A stretch of 64,000 nucleotides of DNA. Source: Acridotheres tristis. Lineage: Eukaryota; Chordata; Aves; Passeriformes; Sturnidae. The notes under the pieces are model-generated. The model saw nothing but the letters and a program-made list of their open reading frames with translations. It made no database searches and had not been told where the DNA came from. The translations under genes and the position numbers were made by a program. Positions 62,701 through 64,000 of the stretch are shown here, in pieces. The stretch covers positions 19,382,501 through 19,446,500 of the forward strand of contig CM072891.1 of the NCBI GenBank assembly GCA_037013685.1. The letters run 5' to 3'. Each line of letters begins with the position of its first letter. The first letter of the stretch is position 1.

Positions 62701-64000
62701 TGTAGGAGTCAATAAATCCTTTCAGCTCCATGCTGTGACCGTAGCCATTATTCTCAAATTAAAGGAAATACTTTTTAAAGTTTGTTCAGTTTGGAGTTTT
62801 TTTTAATATGCCTGTCTCTGCTCATTAAAGTCATAATAGTCTCATTTTTCTTATCTTTTATTCTGTTACTCTTTTGCCGTGATTTTCCTGTTTGTAAATG
62901 AGAATTCAGTTTCCAGATGGTCTTTCTTTCCATTGTCCTAGTCCAGAGACTTGGAGTTTCTCATATCCAGTATAATTAAGAAAATGTGCTGTTTCCTACA
63001 CTTTTTGCAGTCACCATGTGCTTGCAGGTCGGGACTGGCCACAGCATCTGTTGTCTTTTAGTCAGGGGAAAGGAGAGAATAAGGTACACAGACAGAAACT
63101 GTGCAGCTGGCAGGTGAACTGCAGGACAAATGGGTAAAACTATGGAGGGTATTACTGGAGGAGGCATAAGGAACTAGAGTCAGTGGGGATAGAGGTGTGG
63201 GAAGGAATTGCAGGTGTTATGACACTGGAGGAGAGTGGAAGTAGGATGTCCTTAGATGTGGTGAGCTGGGAATGGAGGACGATCCAGAGTTTTCTGGTGG
63301 ATAATGAAATAAAATTCAGGGTGTGGATCTACAAGTGGTCAGCCTCTTTTAGTTCTACTGCATACAGAGCAATTTGTCCTTGGAAAAATACCAGTATCTG
63401 TAGAGCAATGTATGCAGTGGCTATCCAATGCATTTCTCCTCTGCCTGTGTATGGGCCACACCCCACTGCTACCAGCAAGCCCTGCAGTTCCTGGGAGCTG
63501 CCTGTGCCTGTGGCTTGCTGTTTGGCCCCTTGTCCAAAGCATGGGGACAAGAGTGTGGTTAATCCAATCACTTCTTGAGCCCTTAGTGAAGGGCAGCATA
63601 TCGGCACTCAGTGAAAATCCTGTTAGGAATCTGTCAGAGGGTGATTAAGAGATGTCAGAGGGCAGAGTAAGCTGTATCAGCACGGAGCTGGGTAGATGAA
63701 GTGTTCTGTGGTGAGCCTAATCTTGTGAAGAGCATGACCTCTGCTGTATAAAGGTTTTCCGTGGTAACCCCCCTTTTTAATTAGATTTTTAATATACATA
63801 TAACCTAGCTGAAACAATCTTGGTTGATAGGAGGGTCAAAAGGGTGTGAAGACTTCCTGATGGAGCGTGGAAAGGCGTGGTAAAGAAGAGGAGATGTAAG
63901 AAATTAGCATAGAAAATGGGATTAACATCAGCTAAAAGTACATGTGAAGAGCAGTTTATCTGCTGTTTCCCCTCCTCCCTCCTCACCCTCTCTTTCTTTG
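59740..64000. other. Unique DNA, no gene seen
   Basis: A short 'CATTGACTTCAAAAGGCTTT' phrase at about 62170-62200 resembles the 'CATTGACTTCAATGGGCTTTGGATCAGGCCC' motif of old sauropsid repeats; family unresolved. Plus frames at 59693-60043 and 63183-63578 (116 and 131 codons) have no recognised domain. No CR1, MIR or RNA gene was recognised in the remainder. Confidence 0.42.

Noticed and set aside
63183..63578. 131-codon plus-strand frame
   Set aside because: No recognised domain, no splice support, and overlapping frames on the other strand of similar length.
1..64000. CRISPR arrays, operons, phage or plasmid functions, tRNA or rRNA genes
   Set aside because: No regular spacer-repeat array, no packed same-strand genes, no tRNA B-box (GGTTCGANTCC) in a cloverleaf context and no rRNA motifs were seen. 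The content is vertebrate.

Overview
The window looks like vertebrate nuclear DNA, most likely avian. It is AT-rich (roughly 40% GC by eye), with no densely packed reading frames and no ribosome-binding-site/operon structure. Four CR1-type LINE 3' ends carry the typical sauropsid ending (a 'GACCT..AGGTCCCTTCCAA' block followed by an 'ATTCTATGATT'-like tail). They lie among old MIR-type SINE remnants, and I see no Alu, B1 or L1. Low repeat load, CR1 dominance and one LTR-like fragment fit a bird; a crocodilian or turtle cannot be excluded from sequence alone.

No protein-coding gene can be called with confidence. Nearly all open frames are 60-130 codons, as expected by chance in 64 kb of AT-rich DNA. 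The window is best read as intergenic or long-intron sequence. Two places deserve testing as exons. The first is a minus-strand frame at 5022-5252 with a good splice-acceptor context and a coding-like C-terminus. The second is a GC-rich patch at 55.8-56.3 kb with two CTG tracts and a short plus-strand frame that starts like a signal peptide and ends at a possible splice donor.

Layout: 1-10 kb is mostly unique AT-rich DNA with two degraded MIRs (2.85, 4.1 kb), a candidate conserved regulatory block (2.3-2.5 kb), the 5.0-5.25 kb exon candidate and a GC-rich patch at 6.6-7.2 kb that could be an old LTR. 10-18 kb has three MIRs (10.2, 14.2, 15.9 kb) and two short CR1 tails (16.9, 17.8 kb). 18-38 kb is mostly unique, with a candidate regulatory block near 25.3-25.7 kb and one 330-bp CR1 (28.7-29.0 kb). 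38.4-39.3 kb holds a minus-strand LTR-retroelement-like fragment. 40.2-40.6 kb has two adjacent antisense MIRs. 41-56 kb is unique DNA with two candidate regulatory blocks (46.4, 54.1 kb) and a few ancient-repeat scraps. 56-64 kb has the GC-rich patch, an antisense MIR (56.8 kb), an AT-rich block (57.6-58.1 kb) and the longest CR1 (about 760 bp, 59.0-59.7 kb).

I found no coherent novel system. The most testable leads are the two exon candidates, the LTR-like fragment and the candidate conserved non-coding blocks.
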